NCBI GenBank assembly: GCA_964619535.1
Contig: CAZUEX010000002.1
Location: 62,001-126,000, forward strand
Source of the DNA: Leptonema sp964619535
Lineage (GTDB): Bacteria > Spirochaetota > Leptospiria > Leptospirales > Leptonemataceae
Length of the DNA stretch: 64,000 nucleotides
Reading direction: 5' to 3'
A model generated the notes under the pieces. It saw only the letters and a list, made by a program, of their open reading frames with translations. It made no database searches and had not been told where the DNA came from. Position numbers and translations under genes: made by a program. Every line of letters begins with the position of its first letter. Position 1 is the stretch's first letter. Positions 53,255 through 61,735 of this stretch are shown here, piece by piece.

Positions 53255-53818
53255 TCAGATCTTTCCTACAAGATCCAGTCCCGGCTTCAGCGTTTCTTTG
53301 CCTGGCTGCCATTTAGCAGGGCAGACTTCGCCGTCGTGGGTTGCAACGTACTGTGCAGCTCGGATCTTACGAACCAGCTCTTCAGCAGAACGGCCGATAG
53401 GTCCGTCTGTGATTTCGCAGATGCGGATGATTCCCTCGGGGTCGGCAACGAACGTGCCTCGCTGGGCAAGACCGTCGGACTCGATCATCACGTCGAAGCC
53501 GCGGGTGATTGCTCCTGAGGGGTCTCCGAGCATCACATACTTGATCTTTTTGATGGTTTCACTGGCATCGGCCCAGGCCTTGTGCACGAAATGTGTGTCT
53601 GTTGATACGGAGTAAACCTCTACTCCCATCTTCTGAAGCTCGGCATAGTAATCGGCCAGGTCTCCAAGTTCGGTCGGGCAGACAAACGTGAAATCTGCCG
53701 GATAGAAAAAGAAGACCGACCATTTTCCGATGGCATCAGCATCCGTCACGGTTTTGAACTGGCCATCCTGATAGGCCTCCGTTTTAAACTCGGGGATGCG
53801 TTTTCCAATCATTGACAT
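53255..53818 (-). CDS. ahpC: Alkyl hydroperoxide reductase subunit C (typical 2-Cys peroxiredoxin)
   Basis: Reduces hydrogen peroxide, organic peroxides and peroxynitrite, and is recycled by AhpF. Peroxidatic Cys47 sits in DFTFVCPTEL and the resolving Cys in EVCPAKW near the C-terminus. GDPSGAITRGFDV and RGTFVADPEGIIR are typical. The ATG at 53818 has AGGAGG six bases upstream; the longer frame to 53887 lacks a ribosome-binding site. 187 aa, the family length. Confidence 0.97.
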   Translation of the reverse strand: MSMIGKRIPEFKTEAYQDGQFKTVTDADAIGKWSVFFFYPADFTFVCPTELGDLADYYAELQKMGVEVYSVSTDTHFVHKAWADASETIKKIKYVMLGDPSGAITRGFDVMIESDGLAQRGTFVADPEGIIRICEITDGPIGRSAEELVRKIRAAQYVATHDGEVCPAKWQPGKETLKPGLDLVGKI

Positions 53819-53993
53819 AAGTATCCTCCTGTGCGCCGTGTGACGGTCGCATGGTCCGAACATATCACAGAAATAAAAATAGAGCAAATAAATTGGATCA
53901 ATTATGGTATTGATAAAAGCTATACAAGGGTTTCATGGTCTCTGTGCATGCAATTGCACTTGACCGCGTTGTGTGCAGGGGTAATTCACCGGT

Positions 53994-55286
53994 ATGCTTC
54001 GACCCGAAGACATGATGGTTCGTTCCCTGGGAAATCCCGCATTTGATTCGCCTCTGCAGGTGCCCCGTTTTATCGAAGAAGGGGCTCGCGTCGTTATCGA
54101 TGTGGAATATTCTTCGCTTGCAGAGCGCTTTCAAAATGGGGAGCCGGTGTTAACTCTTGAGAATGCAGGTCCGCGAAGAAAGCTGTTCTTTAATCCGGCA
54201 ACGACGACTGCAGCGGTTGTTACCTGTGGTGGTCTGTGTCCGGGGTTGAACAATGTCATTCAGGCAATCGTCAAGCAGCTCTATTTTCAGTACGGCGTTC
54301 GTCGCATCCTCGGTATTCCTTATGGCTACGAAGGTCTGAATCCGGCGAAAGGCCATGTCATTGCACCGCTTACGCTTGAGAGGATCCGGGGCATCGATCG
54401 CATGGGAGGGACGATCCTCGGTACTTCGCGTGGCAACCAGGATCCGGCCATTATGGTCGATACCCTGGTCAGCCACGGCGTGGACATCCTCTTTGCCATA
54501 GGCGGGGATGGCACCCTGCGCGGTGCAAAGGCCATTGCCGATGAGATTGCAAAGCGGGGCCTGCGCATTGCTGTGGCCGGCATTCCCAAGACGATCGACA
54601 ACGATATACAGTTTATCGATCGCACGTTTGGCTTTGAAACGGCCGTAGCCATCGCCACGGAGGTTCTGCACGGAGCCCATGCCGAGGCTGTCAGTGCATT
54701 GAATGGAATCGGCCTTGTAAAGCTGATGGGAAGGGATTCAGGCTACATAGCCGCCTTCGCCGGCCTGGCTTCCGGAGAGGCGAACTTTGTCCTCGTTCCT
54801 GAAGTCCGGTTCAAGCTCCGTGGGGCCAATGGTTTTCTGCCACATCTGAAAGAGCGCCTGCAGCGCAAACGGCATGCCCTGGTCGTTGTAGCAGAAGGCG
54901 CCGGTCAGGACCTTATGCCCGATACGGGACTGCGTGATGCATCGGGCAACCGTAAGTATGGTGATATTGGTCTTTTCCTGAAGGGCGAGATCGAGGCCTA
55001 TCTGAAAGAAGAGGGGATGCCTTTCACGCTGAAGTACATTGATCCCAGCTATATTATTCGATCGGTGCCGGCATCGGCCGATGATGCCGTTTCCTGTATG
55101 ATGATGGCACAGAATGCCGTACACGGTGCGATGGCTGGCAAAACGAATTTCATGGTCGGCAAGGTGAATTCCTATTTCGTTTATGTTCCCATCGAACTGG
55201 CCACATCTTCGCGCAAACAGATCGATCCACGCGGCTACCTCTGGTCCATAGTCCAGGAGGCAACCGGGCAGCCCTCTTTTGTGTAA
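53994..55286 (+). CDS. 6-phosphofructokinase, long-type
   Basis: Phosphorylates fructose 6-phosphate in glycolysis. The 430-aa protein belongs to the long PFK group that includes spirochaete and plant enzymes: TCGGLCPGLNNVI, GIPYGYEGL, FAIGGDGTLRGAK, GIPKTIDNDIQFIDRTFGF and MGRDSGYIAAFA. The GGDGT motif (Gly rather than Asp after GGD) is the form linked to ATP use, where PPi-dependent enzymes have GGDD. I therefore favour ATP as donor, although members of this clade vary. Two short inverted repeats lie upstream in the spacer shared with ahpC. Confidence 0.93.
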   Translation: MLRPEDMMVRSLGNPAFDSPLQVPRFIEEGARVVIDVEYSSLAERFQNGEPVLTLENAGPRRKLFFNPATTTAAVVTCGGLCPGLNNVIQAIVKQLYFQYGVRRILGIPYGYEGLNPAKGHVIAPLTLERIRGIDRMGGTILGTSRGNQDPAIMVDTLVSHGVDILFAIGGDGTLRGAKAIADEIAKRGLRIAVAGIPKTIDNDIQFIDRTFGFETAVAIATEVLHGAHAEAVSALNGIGLVKLMGRDSGYIAAFAGLASGEANFVLVPEVRFKLRGANGFLPHLKERLQRKRHALVVVAEGAGQDLMPDTGLRDASGNRKYGDIGLFLKGEIEAYLKEEGMPFTLKYIDPSYIIRSVPASADDAVSCMMMAQNAVHGAMAGKTNFMVGKVNSYFVYVPIELATSSRKQIDPRGYLWSIVQEATGQPSFV

Positions 55287-55355
55287 GGTTTGGTCAGTGT
55301 TCTGATTTCGCTGACAGAACGATGGGAGCCTTCCAAAAACGGTGGATTTCTGGAA

Positions 55356-56672
55356 ATGCCTTTTCTATCTCTCACTATGATCCGTCGTTCCGTTGCGACT
55401 GCCCTGTTCCTGCTGCCCGGTTTACTTCTTGCTGAGACGGTTACGATGAAGGATGGCCGCGTCCTTCATGGCAGGATTGTCAATCAATCCAGTGAGGAGA
55501 TCCGGTTGCAGGTGGGTGATCGTCTTCTTCGCATTGATAAACAGGATATTCAGCGAATCGAGTACCATGATGAGGCGGGACCTCGAAAAAGCGAGGACAG
55601 CGGCGAGAGGAAGCAGCCGGCTGCCCGGAAGCCTGTTTTGAAAAAGCAAAGGCCAGCACACAGACCCGATCAAAGAAAGAAGGCAGAAGACAGTGGCCGC
55701 AGACCTCCGGCGTCTGAGTGGTATGTGCAATTCTTCCGCATTGAGGGCCACCGACGCTCGATTACGGAAGCGGCTGTGCAGGATTTCTTGAATTCGTATC
55801 AACTGTTTGGCCGCTTCTATTCACTGACCAAATGGAATCCCTATGCGCCCGGGTATCAGATAGAGGGCACGCTGCAGCGCGGCCTGTGGCGGTATTCCGT
55901 CGGCCTTGGGCTGCGTTCCCTCGACGCTGATCAGAATATGATCCGCATCGAAGACAACTCCCTTTCGATCTCAGGCGATTCGGGAAGCTTCCGGCCCGCT
56001 GTTACCTTCCTTTCCGGACAGGGGGAGCATCGGACGATTTCTTTTCGTGCGGAGCGATCCCTTTACAGAAGCATCGACTCAGAAATTGGATTGCGCCTGA
56101 CCGCAGAGCTGCAGACAGAAAACGTTACTTATCGCGGCCATGACATCCTTGCTCATCTGGATACCGTAGACGGCCTTACCGAGGAGGAGGTCATGGATCC
56201 GACGCGGTATATGTCTAAAGACAGAAGGTATGGGCTGGACGTGGTCTATTACCGGCCATGGCAGGGAGGGAGGCTGGCATTCTCCGCAGGCATTCTCACT
56301 GGCACGGCAACCACAGACATAAAAAGCGACAGAGCGACCATTGAAACCACTTTAACACCGTCCGCCTCGCGCATCATAGGCTTCACAGTTTATGACGGAG
56401 AGTTTCTGGGACGCTACAGGGGGCTGGCCTTTTCCGTAGAGTACTTCCGTCCGCTGTTTCGTCGGCTGGAATGGGGCATTCGCGCAAGCCGGCAGAGGGC
56501 CCGATACGAAACCCTTTCGCGAGATGGTTTCGCATCGGGCATGTACATGCGCGAGAACGGACTGGAAAGTGGGCTCGTGCCCATGGGGCTGAACCTTCCG
56601 ACCTATATGCCAGAGCCCCGGCTGTTCATTCTGGCGTCCGAGCTGTGGATAGGGATTCGCTACCGGATGTAG
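55356..56672 (+). CDS. Probable outer-membrane beta-barrel protein with N-terminal periplasmic domain
   Basis: 438 aa with a signal peptide (SVATALFLLPGLLLAE). The first mature segment, VTMKDGRVLHGRIVNQSSEEI, then LLRIDKQDIQRIEY, is a small beta domain seen at the N-terminus of many exported spirochaete proteins. A Lys/Arg/Pro linker (about 90-130) leads to some 14 alternating strands rich in Tyr, Phe and Trp, ending IGIRYRM. The frame is open from 55290. ATG 55356 has GGTGG upstream, and ATG 55377 is also possible. Its last 47 bases overlap the convergent mscS gene. Function unknown. Confidence 0.6.
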   Translation: MPFLSLTMIRRSVATALFLLPGLLLAETVTMKDGRVLHGRIVNQSSEEIRLQVGDRLLRIDKQDIQRIEYHDEAGPRKSEDSGERKQPAARKPVLKKQRPAHRPDQRKKAEDSGRRPPASEWYVQFFRIEGHRRSITEAAVQDFLNSYQLFGRFYSLTKWNPYAPGYQIEGTLQRGLWRYSVGLGLRSLDADQNMIRIEDNSLSISGDSGSFRPAVTFLSGQGEHRTISFRAERSLYRSIDSEIGLRLTAELQTENVTYRGHDILAHLDTVDGLTEEEVMDPTRYMSKDRRYGLDVVYYRPWQGGRLAFSAGILTGTATTDIKSDRATIETTLTPSASRIIGFTVYDGEFLGRYRGLAFSVEYFRPLFRRLEWGIRASRQRARYETLSRDGFASGMYMRENGLESGLVPMGLNLPTYMPEPRLFILASELWIGIRYRM

Positions 56673-58293
56673 GCAGGCTTTCCACATGTATGGTGCGGGT
56701 GGGGAATGCAAAGTCCACGCCGATGTCTGATGCAAGCTGTAGAATCTGCGTCAGTATCTCTTCTCGGGCGAGGAGCTCCTGGGTCCAGTCCGGCACCTCG
56801 AAGAACATGTACAGCATAATGTCCAGTGAGCTTGGCCCGTAGTCGTTGAAAACGACATGGAAGTAGTCTTTGCGCGTCTGCGGATGGTCGAGGATGATCT
56901 TCTTCACCCCATCCACGAAGGCCTTCAGCTTCTCCGGAGGTGTATCGTAGGTCAGTCCCAGGGTCGTTCGCAGTCTTCTGTACTGCCTGCGGCCCATGTT
57001 ATCGATCTTCGCATTCATCAGCTCGCTGTTCGGTATGGAGATCACCGAGTTATAAAAGGTGCGAATGCGGGTGCTTCGAAATCCGATCTCTTCGACTGTA
57101 CCCTCGGCATCGCCGACGATGATCCAGTCACCCACCTGGAAGGGACGGTCGAAGAGGATCATCAGGGATCCAAAAAAGTTGGCCACGGCATCCTTTGCTG
57201 CCAGAGCTACGGCCAGACCTCCAATACCAAGACCGGCCAGTAATGAGAAGACGTTGATACCGAGGTTCTGGATGGTCATGAGGACACCAAGAATAACGAC
57301 GAGGATCTTCAGCGTGCGCTGCAGTAAAGGCACGAGCATATCATCGAGGGTCGATTCTGTTTTCTCGGCAAATCCCATGAGATAGTTTGTGAGGGCTTCG
57401 GTCAGGCGATAGGCCAGCCATATGATGGAAAGGCTGAGAATGATCTTTAAAGCAGCGACAAAGATTCCCAGGGCATTTCCGTCAAACTGCAGTATCTTAA
57501 GGCACAGGAACCAGAAGGCTACGGCAGCGATCAGTCCGCTCGGTCCGCGAAAGGCCTCTATGATATCCTTATGCCTTGCAAGACGTGTTTTCTTCGCTGC
57601 CTTCAGAAAGATATCGAGAGCAAAACGAACAAGGGTGCGGATGAAAAGCCCCAGAAGGATAGCCAGGGCCAGGCCAATCCACTGCCATCGAGCCAGAAAG
57701 GCAAATCGAGGCTTGGACCACTCGGGCAGGTGCTTTTCGAGGAAGGGTTCCCTAAAGCCTGAACCCATTCCCGAGCCTTTCAGATACGGAAGGTGTTTTA
57801 CCTTATGATAAAAGGATTCGGCCCGCCGGACCGTATCGGAGGAGAAGAGATATTCGCCGGCTCGCTCCCCCTCGTTGATGCGAGATATGACGATCTCTGT
57901 ATCGCGAAGTCGCCATCGAAGCAGAGGAGCCTCGGGCGTCCCTTCTACGGGAATGCGTTCATAATCCAGAACGATGACCCGGTCGATCGTTTCCTTCAGA
58001 TAGATGGCAGCCTCGCGTCCTTTTTCTTCTCGAAGCAAAGCAGGAATCTCTTCGAGGTTCATGGTGCGCACGGCATCATCGAGGCGCGCCTGCAGGGTTT
58101 CATTGCCCGTTTCTACGCCGCGACGATAATCGTTCATCGCTTCGTAGAAGCTGCGCATGGTATCCCGGGGACTGTCTGTCTTAACAGGCTTCAGGGCCGT
58201 GATGCGTTCCGGTTCATCGGGTGATGCCAGAAGATTGGCTGCACAGAATAATACCAGGACAGCGGCAGTAATACGTAGGCCGGAACCTTTCAT
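56626..58293 (-). CDS. MscS-family mechanosensitive channel
   Basis: Mechanosensitive ion channel of 555 aa that should relieve osmotic stress. A signal peptide (MKGSGLRITAAVLVLFCAANLLAS) and a periplasmic domain of about 170 residues precede about five membrane helices. The pore helix and beta domain follow: GLGIGGLAVALAAKDAVANFFGSLMILFDRPFQVGDWI is the MscS signature, here split as GLGIGGLAVALAAKDAV and FDRPFQVGDWI, then RSTRIRTFYNSVISIPNSEL. The large N-terminal region puts it in the longer MscS subgroup. ATG 58293 overlaps the mtnB stop by 4 bases. Confidence 0.93.
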   Translation of the reverse strand: MKGSGLRITAAVLVLFCAANLLASPDEPERITALKPVKTDSPRDTMRSFYEAMNDYRRGVETGNETLQARLDDAVRTMNLEEIPALLREEKGREAAIYLKETIDRVIVLDYERIPVEGTPEAPLLRWRLRDTEIVISRINEGERAGEYLFSSDTVRRAESFYHKVKHLPYLKGSGMGSGFREPFLEKHLPEWSKPRFAFLARWQWIGLALAILLGLFIRTLVRFALDIFLKAAKKTRLARHKDIIEAFRGPSGLIAAVAFWFLCLKILQFDGNALGIFVAALKIILSLSIIWLAYRLTEALTNYLMGFAEKTESTLDDMLVPLLQRTLKILVVILGVLMTIQNLGINVFSLLAGLGIGGLAVALAAKDAVANFFGSLMILFDRPFQVGDWIIVGDAEGTVEEIGFRSTRIRTFYNSVISIPNSELMNAKIDNMGRRQYRRLRTTLGLTYDTPPEKLKAFVDGVKKIILDHPQTRKDYFHVVFNDYGPSSLDIMLYMFFEVPDWTQELLAREEILTQILQLASDIGVDFAFPTRTIHVESLPTSGSESLSTARTPE

Positions 58294-58946
58294 AGTCCGA
58301 TACTCCTTTTCTTCCATGTGATTTCGCAGAGGTAGTCGATGCATTCGGCCTGCGTTTTCGCATGGTCTTCGTTGCGTCCCCATACGTAGATGCCATGATC
58401 CCGTACGGCCACGGCCGGTGATTGTGGATAACGTTCGATGGCTCTGCGCAGGGAGTCCGTCAGGTCGCATTCCCGTGCCGTATTATCGATCACAGGAAGA
58501 ACATAGGTGTCAAAGTAGCCATGCCCCTGGATGCCCTTGATCATCTCCAGTCGTGTAAAGCTCAGTTCAGATAGGCCTTCTTCTTTTTTCTCTGCGAGGA
58601 AGGTGGCCAGGACGACGTTTGAGGAATGGGAATGGAGAACGGCACCCGCATCGCGAAGCTCATAGGCAGCGTTGAACAGGGGAGCGCATTCGGTCAGCTT
58701 CAACGCTGTGTTTGCGGGTCGTGAGAGGATCTCTCCCTGAAGGGAGAGAATAAAAAGATCTTCTCCGGTGATCTTTTCTTTCTGTACCCCCGAGGGTGCC
58801 ATGTAGACAATGTCATTGCGGCGCACCGAGATTCCCCCTCCCGTGCCGCTTACCCAGCCCAGCCGGTAGAACTCTCTGCACATGGCGGGGATTTTCTCGC
58901 GCAGAAGCGCTTCGTCGGTGTAGGTTTGCTCTGTAGTGGGAAGCAT
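58290..58946 (-). CDS. mtnB: Methylthioribulose-1-phosphate dehydratase
   Basis: Class II aldolase-fold, zinc-dependent dehydratase of the methionine salvage pathway. The 218-aa sequence has the family run WVSGTGGGISVR, YMAPSGVQKE, the zinc ligands in VLHSHSSNVV, FTRLEMIKGIQGHGY and the third His in VRDHGIYVWG. No other salvage gene (mtnA, C, D, K) is in the window. It is translationally coupled to the mscS gene, an unexpected partner. Confidence 0.94.
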   Translation of the reverse strand: MLPTTEQTYTDEALLREKIPAMCREFYRLGWVSGTGGGISVRRNDIVYMAPSGVQKEKITGEDLFILSLQGEILSRPANTALKLTECAPLFNAAYELRDAGAVLHSHSSNVVLATFLAEKKEEGLSELSFTRLEMIKGIQGHGYFDTYVLPVIDNTARECDLTDSLRRAIERYPQSPAVAVRDHGIYVWGRNEDHAKTQAECIDYLCEITWKKRSIGL

Positions 58947-59044
58947 TGAGGTAAGAAAGTTGAGGCAGTTCGGGCGGTCAAGAGAAGATGTTGTCGATAC
59001 ATAAAGTTCTCTTGACAGCTTTGTTCTGCCATGCAGGATGCGTT

Positions 59045-59626
59045 ATGACACGGAAAACAAGCCTTTTTCGCCTATTATGCACCCTGACCCTGATTTTTAG
59101 CTGGTCTGTCCTTTCTGCAGAGACCTCCGAAAGTATGGTCGATGAGTCAGCCCAGCCTGCAGAGGTGAATGAAGCCGACAGCGTCGATCAGTATCAGGAG
59201 CCGCAAGAGGACCAGGCCGAAGCAGCCCCGGCATCCGTTTGCAGTGCCGATCTGCGTTCCGACAGCCCCGCAGATCAGATTCGTGGAGCGCAATGCGCGG
59301 CTGAGAACAAAGATGAAAAGGCCGTGCCCGATCTGATCAACCTTCTCAGGAATCAGGACAACCGATCGGTGCTGGCAGAGGTGTTGATTGCTCTTGCCGC
59401 CGTTGGTCAGACAGGAGACACCACCTCTGCTCTGATGGAAAGGGCAGCCGATAACAGCCTGAAACCTGCCGATCGTTACATCCTTGTTGCCACCCTTGTT
59501 GCTCTGCGCACCGAGGAAGATGCAGATAGCATCTATTCGCTGCTCTCCGAGGTCGAAGCCAGTGAGGATTCAGATCTCCTTCTGCGGGATCTGGCTACCA
59601 GACTGAAGCCCCTCGTTGGTGGCTGA
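59045..59626 (+). CDS. Exported HEAT-like repeat protein
   Basis: Small exported protein of 193 aa. The signal peptide runs LFRLLCTLTLIFSWSVLSAE. An acidic, Gln/Glu/Ala-rich linker follows (about 28-70). The C-terminal 110 residues form two or three HEAT-like helical pairs (AVPDLINLLRNQDNRSVLAEVLIALAAVG, in parts). Two cysteines (SVCSADL, AQCAAEN) may form a disulfide. ATG 59045 gives a standard signal peptide; an upstream ATG at 58988 adds a second hydrophobic stretch. Function unknown, binding role inferred. Confidence 0.65.
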   Translation: MTRKTSLFRLLCTLTLIFSWSVLSAETSESMVDESAQPAEVNEADSVDQYQEPQEDQAEAAPASVCSADLRSDSPADQIRGAQCAAENKDEKAVPDLINLLRNQDNRSVLAEVLIALAAVGQTGDTTSALMERAADNSLKPADRYILVATLVALRTEEDADSIYSLLSEVEASEDSDLLLRDLATRLKPLVGG

Positions 59627-59643
59627 TTCCTTCCGTCTGAATC

Positions 59644-60486
59644 ATGGATCGTGACGAACTCAGTCGCTACTCACGAAATATCCTGCTTGCAGAGGTCGGT
59701 CGAGCAGGTCAGGAAAGACTGAAGGCGTCACGCCTGCTTGTGGTAGGAGCGGGCGGATTGGGAAGTCCGCTGCTCCTCTACCTTACGGCCGCCGGTGTGG
59801 GCCAGATCGTCTGCGTGGAAAGCGATACCCTGGACCTGACCAACCTGCAGCGACAGGTTCTCTTCTCCACCGACGGCGTTGGCAAAGCAAAAGCGGAGCT
59901 TGCCCAAAAGCGCCTGCATGATCTGAACCCTGAAATCGATCTTACCTTTATCCAGGAGAGGCTTCGGCCTGATAATGCCCTGGATATTGTCGATGGGTTT
60001 GATCTGGTGCTCGACGGTTCGGACAATTTCCCCACGCGATTTCTCGTGAACGATGTCTGTCTTTATCGCAGCATCCCCCTGATCAGCGGAGGCATCCTTC
60101 GCTTTTATGGCATGCTGCTTGGCATGATGCCTGGCAAAACTCCCTGTTACCGCTGCATTTTCGAACACCAGCCGGAGCCAGGGAGCGTCCCCTCGTGCAG
60201 CGCTGCCGGGGTGCTCGGTGCTGTGGCCGGAGTGATCGGCTCCTTGATGGCAGCTGAGGCCATGAAGCATCTGCTTGGCTTTCCACAAACGATTATGGGG
60301 CGAATGTTACGAGTGGATCTTCTTTCGATGCAGCATCGTCTGACCGTTTTGCCGGAAAACCAAGACTGCCCTTACTGCAAGGCCTGCAGAGAGGGGACTC
60401 CTCTTTTTCGCCTTGATGATCCGGATTATGCCGACGTTTCCTGCGCGATGCCGTTTTCCCTGGATAGCCTTCCGCCGGTTTCCTGA
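59644..60486 (+). CDS. ThiF/MoeB/HesA-family adenylyltransferase
   Basis: E1-like enzyme that adenylates the C-terminal Gly of a sulfur-carrier protein (MoaD or ThiS type). ATP site VGAGGLGSP at 34-42, NLQRQVLFS (arginine for ATP), LVLDGSDNFPTRFLVND (magnesium Asp), candidate catalytic Cys185 in PSCSAAGVLG, and zinc cysteines C168/C171 and C242/C245. The 280 aa fit MoeB or ThiF without a rhodanese domain. Which carrier it serves cannot be read from the context, as no moa or thi genes are nearby. Confidence 0.92.
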   Translation: MDRDELSRYSRNILLAEVGRAGQERLKASRLLVVGAGGLGSPLLLYLTAAGVGQIVCVESDTLDLTNLQRQVLFSTDGVGKAKAELAQKRLHDLNPEIDLTFIQERLRPDNALDIVDGFDLVLDGSDNFPTRFLVNDVCLYRSIPLISGGILRFYGMLLGMMPGKTPCYRCIFEHQPEPGSVPSCSAAGVLGAVAGVIGSLMAAEAMKHLLGFPQTIMGRMLRVDLLSMQHRLTVLPENQDCPYCKACREGTPLFRLDDPDYADVSCAMPFSLDSLPPVS

Positions 60487-60566
60487 CACCTTTTCCCTGC
60501 CATTTCCTTTTTTTACTTGATCCCACAGGGTGCCTTTCCGATTTTTCCCTACCGGAGGCCATCAGC

Positions 60567-60782
60567 ATGATAGAAAGAAACGATACATTTGGTGATGACG
60601 ATATAGAGGAAGGCTTCCTGTCAGAAGACGATTGGGACGAAGACTGGGACGATGATACGGACGAGGATCTTATCTCCTTTGTCTGTGAAGAATGCGATTA
60701 TCGCTGGGATGAAGCGTCCGAAGAAGATAACGATGCCATAGTCTGCCCGATGTGCGGTAGCGATAACATCACACAGCTATGA
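60567..60782 (+). CDS. Small acidic zinc-ribbon protein
   Basis: 71 aa and very acidic. The first 37 residues are almost all Asp, Glu and Trp (SEDDWDEDWDDDTDEDL). The second half has two CxxC knuckles, VCEECDYRW and VCPMCGSDN, typical of a rubredoxin-like or zinc-ribbon fold. Its stop overlaps the start of the next gene (ATGA). Role unknown; zinc binding is inferred. Confidence 0.75.
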   Translation: MIERNDTFGDDDIEEGFLSEDDWDEDWDDDTDEDLISFVCEECDYRWDEASEEDNDAIVCPMCGSDNITQL

Positions 60783-61042
60783 TACCGCTTCGGCTATCCC
60801 TGTTTTTGCTGGGCTGCTTTGTCCTGGCATTAATGGTGCTGGCCAATCCCGAAGAAGCCGACCTGTACCTGCTTTTCTGGTACGGAAGATTCCCGATGAA
60901 CGGCATCCTTCTGGGATCAACATTGGTCGGTGCCATCCTCGCCCTGTTGATTCGCAGCCATATCGCTTCTATCATAAAGAAGCGCCAGCTGGCGGATCGT
61001 CGATCTGCAGAGCGTACCTCTCTTGCAAGGAAGCATCTGTAA
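60779..61042 (+). CDS. LapA-like small membrane protein
   Basis: 87 aa with two membrane helices (about 5-22 and 40-60) separated by a short LLFWYGRFPMNGILLGSTL turn, followed by a basic cytoplasmic tail (IKKRQLADRRSAERTS). The arrangement resembles the LapA (DUF1049) family, which in E. coli helps control LPS synthesis. The similarity is weak. It is coupled by overlaps to the genes on both sides. Confidence 0.65.
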   Translation: MIPLRLSLFLLGCFVLALMVLANPEEADLYLLFWYGRFPMNGILLGSTLVGAILALLIRSHIASIIKKRQLADRRSAERTSLARKHL

Positions 61043-61647
61043 TGCCGCTTTCATCCGATCGAACAAAATACGTTACCGTACAGCAGGGGAGCCTGCGCGG
61101 CAAGAAGATTGCCCTGCCACCGGCCGTGCACGGCCACAGACATTTTACCTCTGCCCTGATGAAAGAGGCCTTCTTTCAGCTTGTGGAAGCCTACCGGCCC
61201 GGTCCCTTCTTTGATCTGTGTGCAGGCTCGGCTCAGATGGCCGTTGAGGCCCTGAGCCGGGGCTTCTCGCCTGTGCACTGCGTGGAAAGGGATGAAAAGC
61301 GCTTTGCCTTTCTTGTAAAACAGCTGTCTTCTCTGGAGCTTTCTTTCCATAAAAAGGATTTTCGCAGGATGGTTCCTGTCATTCTCGAAGCCGGTGGCGG
61401 TGTCGTTTATCTTGATGTTCCGTATAGCTTCTGGAGCCAGGACGGCATCTGCCTGCACATGGAAGAGTTCCTTTTGAAGCTGCATTCCGGTTTGCAGGGG
61501 AATCGGGTGCCGGTGCTGCTGGCTGTGCAGGCTCCAACGACCGTGCGATTCGCAAATAGCGACCTCGAACAGTGGCTTTTTGAGAATGGTATGTCCCAGC
61601 GGGATTATCGCGGGCATACTCTGCTTATAGCCGATCTGTCCGCCTGA
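61042..61647 (+). CDS. rsmD: RsmD-like 16S rRNA methyltransferase
   Basis: Probable SAM-dependent guanine N2-methyltransferase, 201 aa. Motif I FFDLCAGSAQMAVEALSRG (56-74) is close to the RsmD form FLDLFAGSGALGIEALSRG. The N-terminal GSLRGKKIALPP and FTSALMKEAFF correspond to GKYKGRKL and RPTTDRVREALF. The catalytic [DN]PP[FY] motif is altered: LDVPYSFW (D125-V-P-Y). It may therefore be a diverged member. The start overlaps the upstream stop (TAATG). Confidence 0.75.
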   Translation: MPLSSDRTKYVTVQQGSLRGKKIALPPAVHGHRHFTSALMKEAFFQLVEAYRPGPFFDLCAGSAQMAVEALSRGFSPVHCVERDEKRFAFLVKQLSSLELSFHKKDFRRMVPVILEAGGGVVYLDVPYSFWSQDGICLHMEEFLLKLHSGLQGNRVPVLLAVQAPTTVRFANSDLEQWLFENGMSQRDYRGHTLLIADLSA

Positions 61648-61735
61648 GGCAGATACGGTTTCCCGTTTGACGCGATTGCTTCGAGAAAAAATTTGACAAT
61701 TCGGTAACAGAGTGTCTTTACTCACAGGAACCCAT

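Noticed and set aside
61693..61722. TTGACA followed 17 bases later by CTTTAC, as a promoter for the GT2 gene
   Set aside because: The -10 is poor and the start site would fall on the ribosome-binding site.
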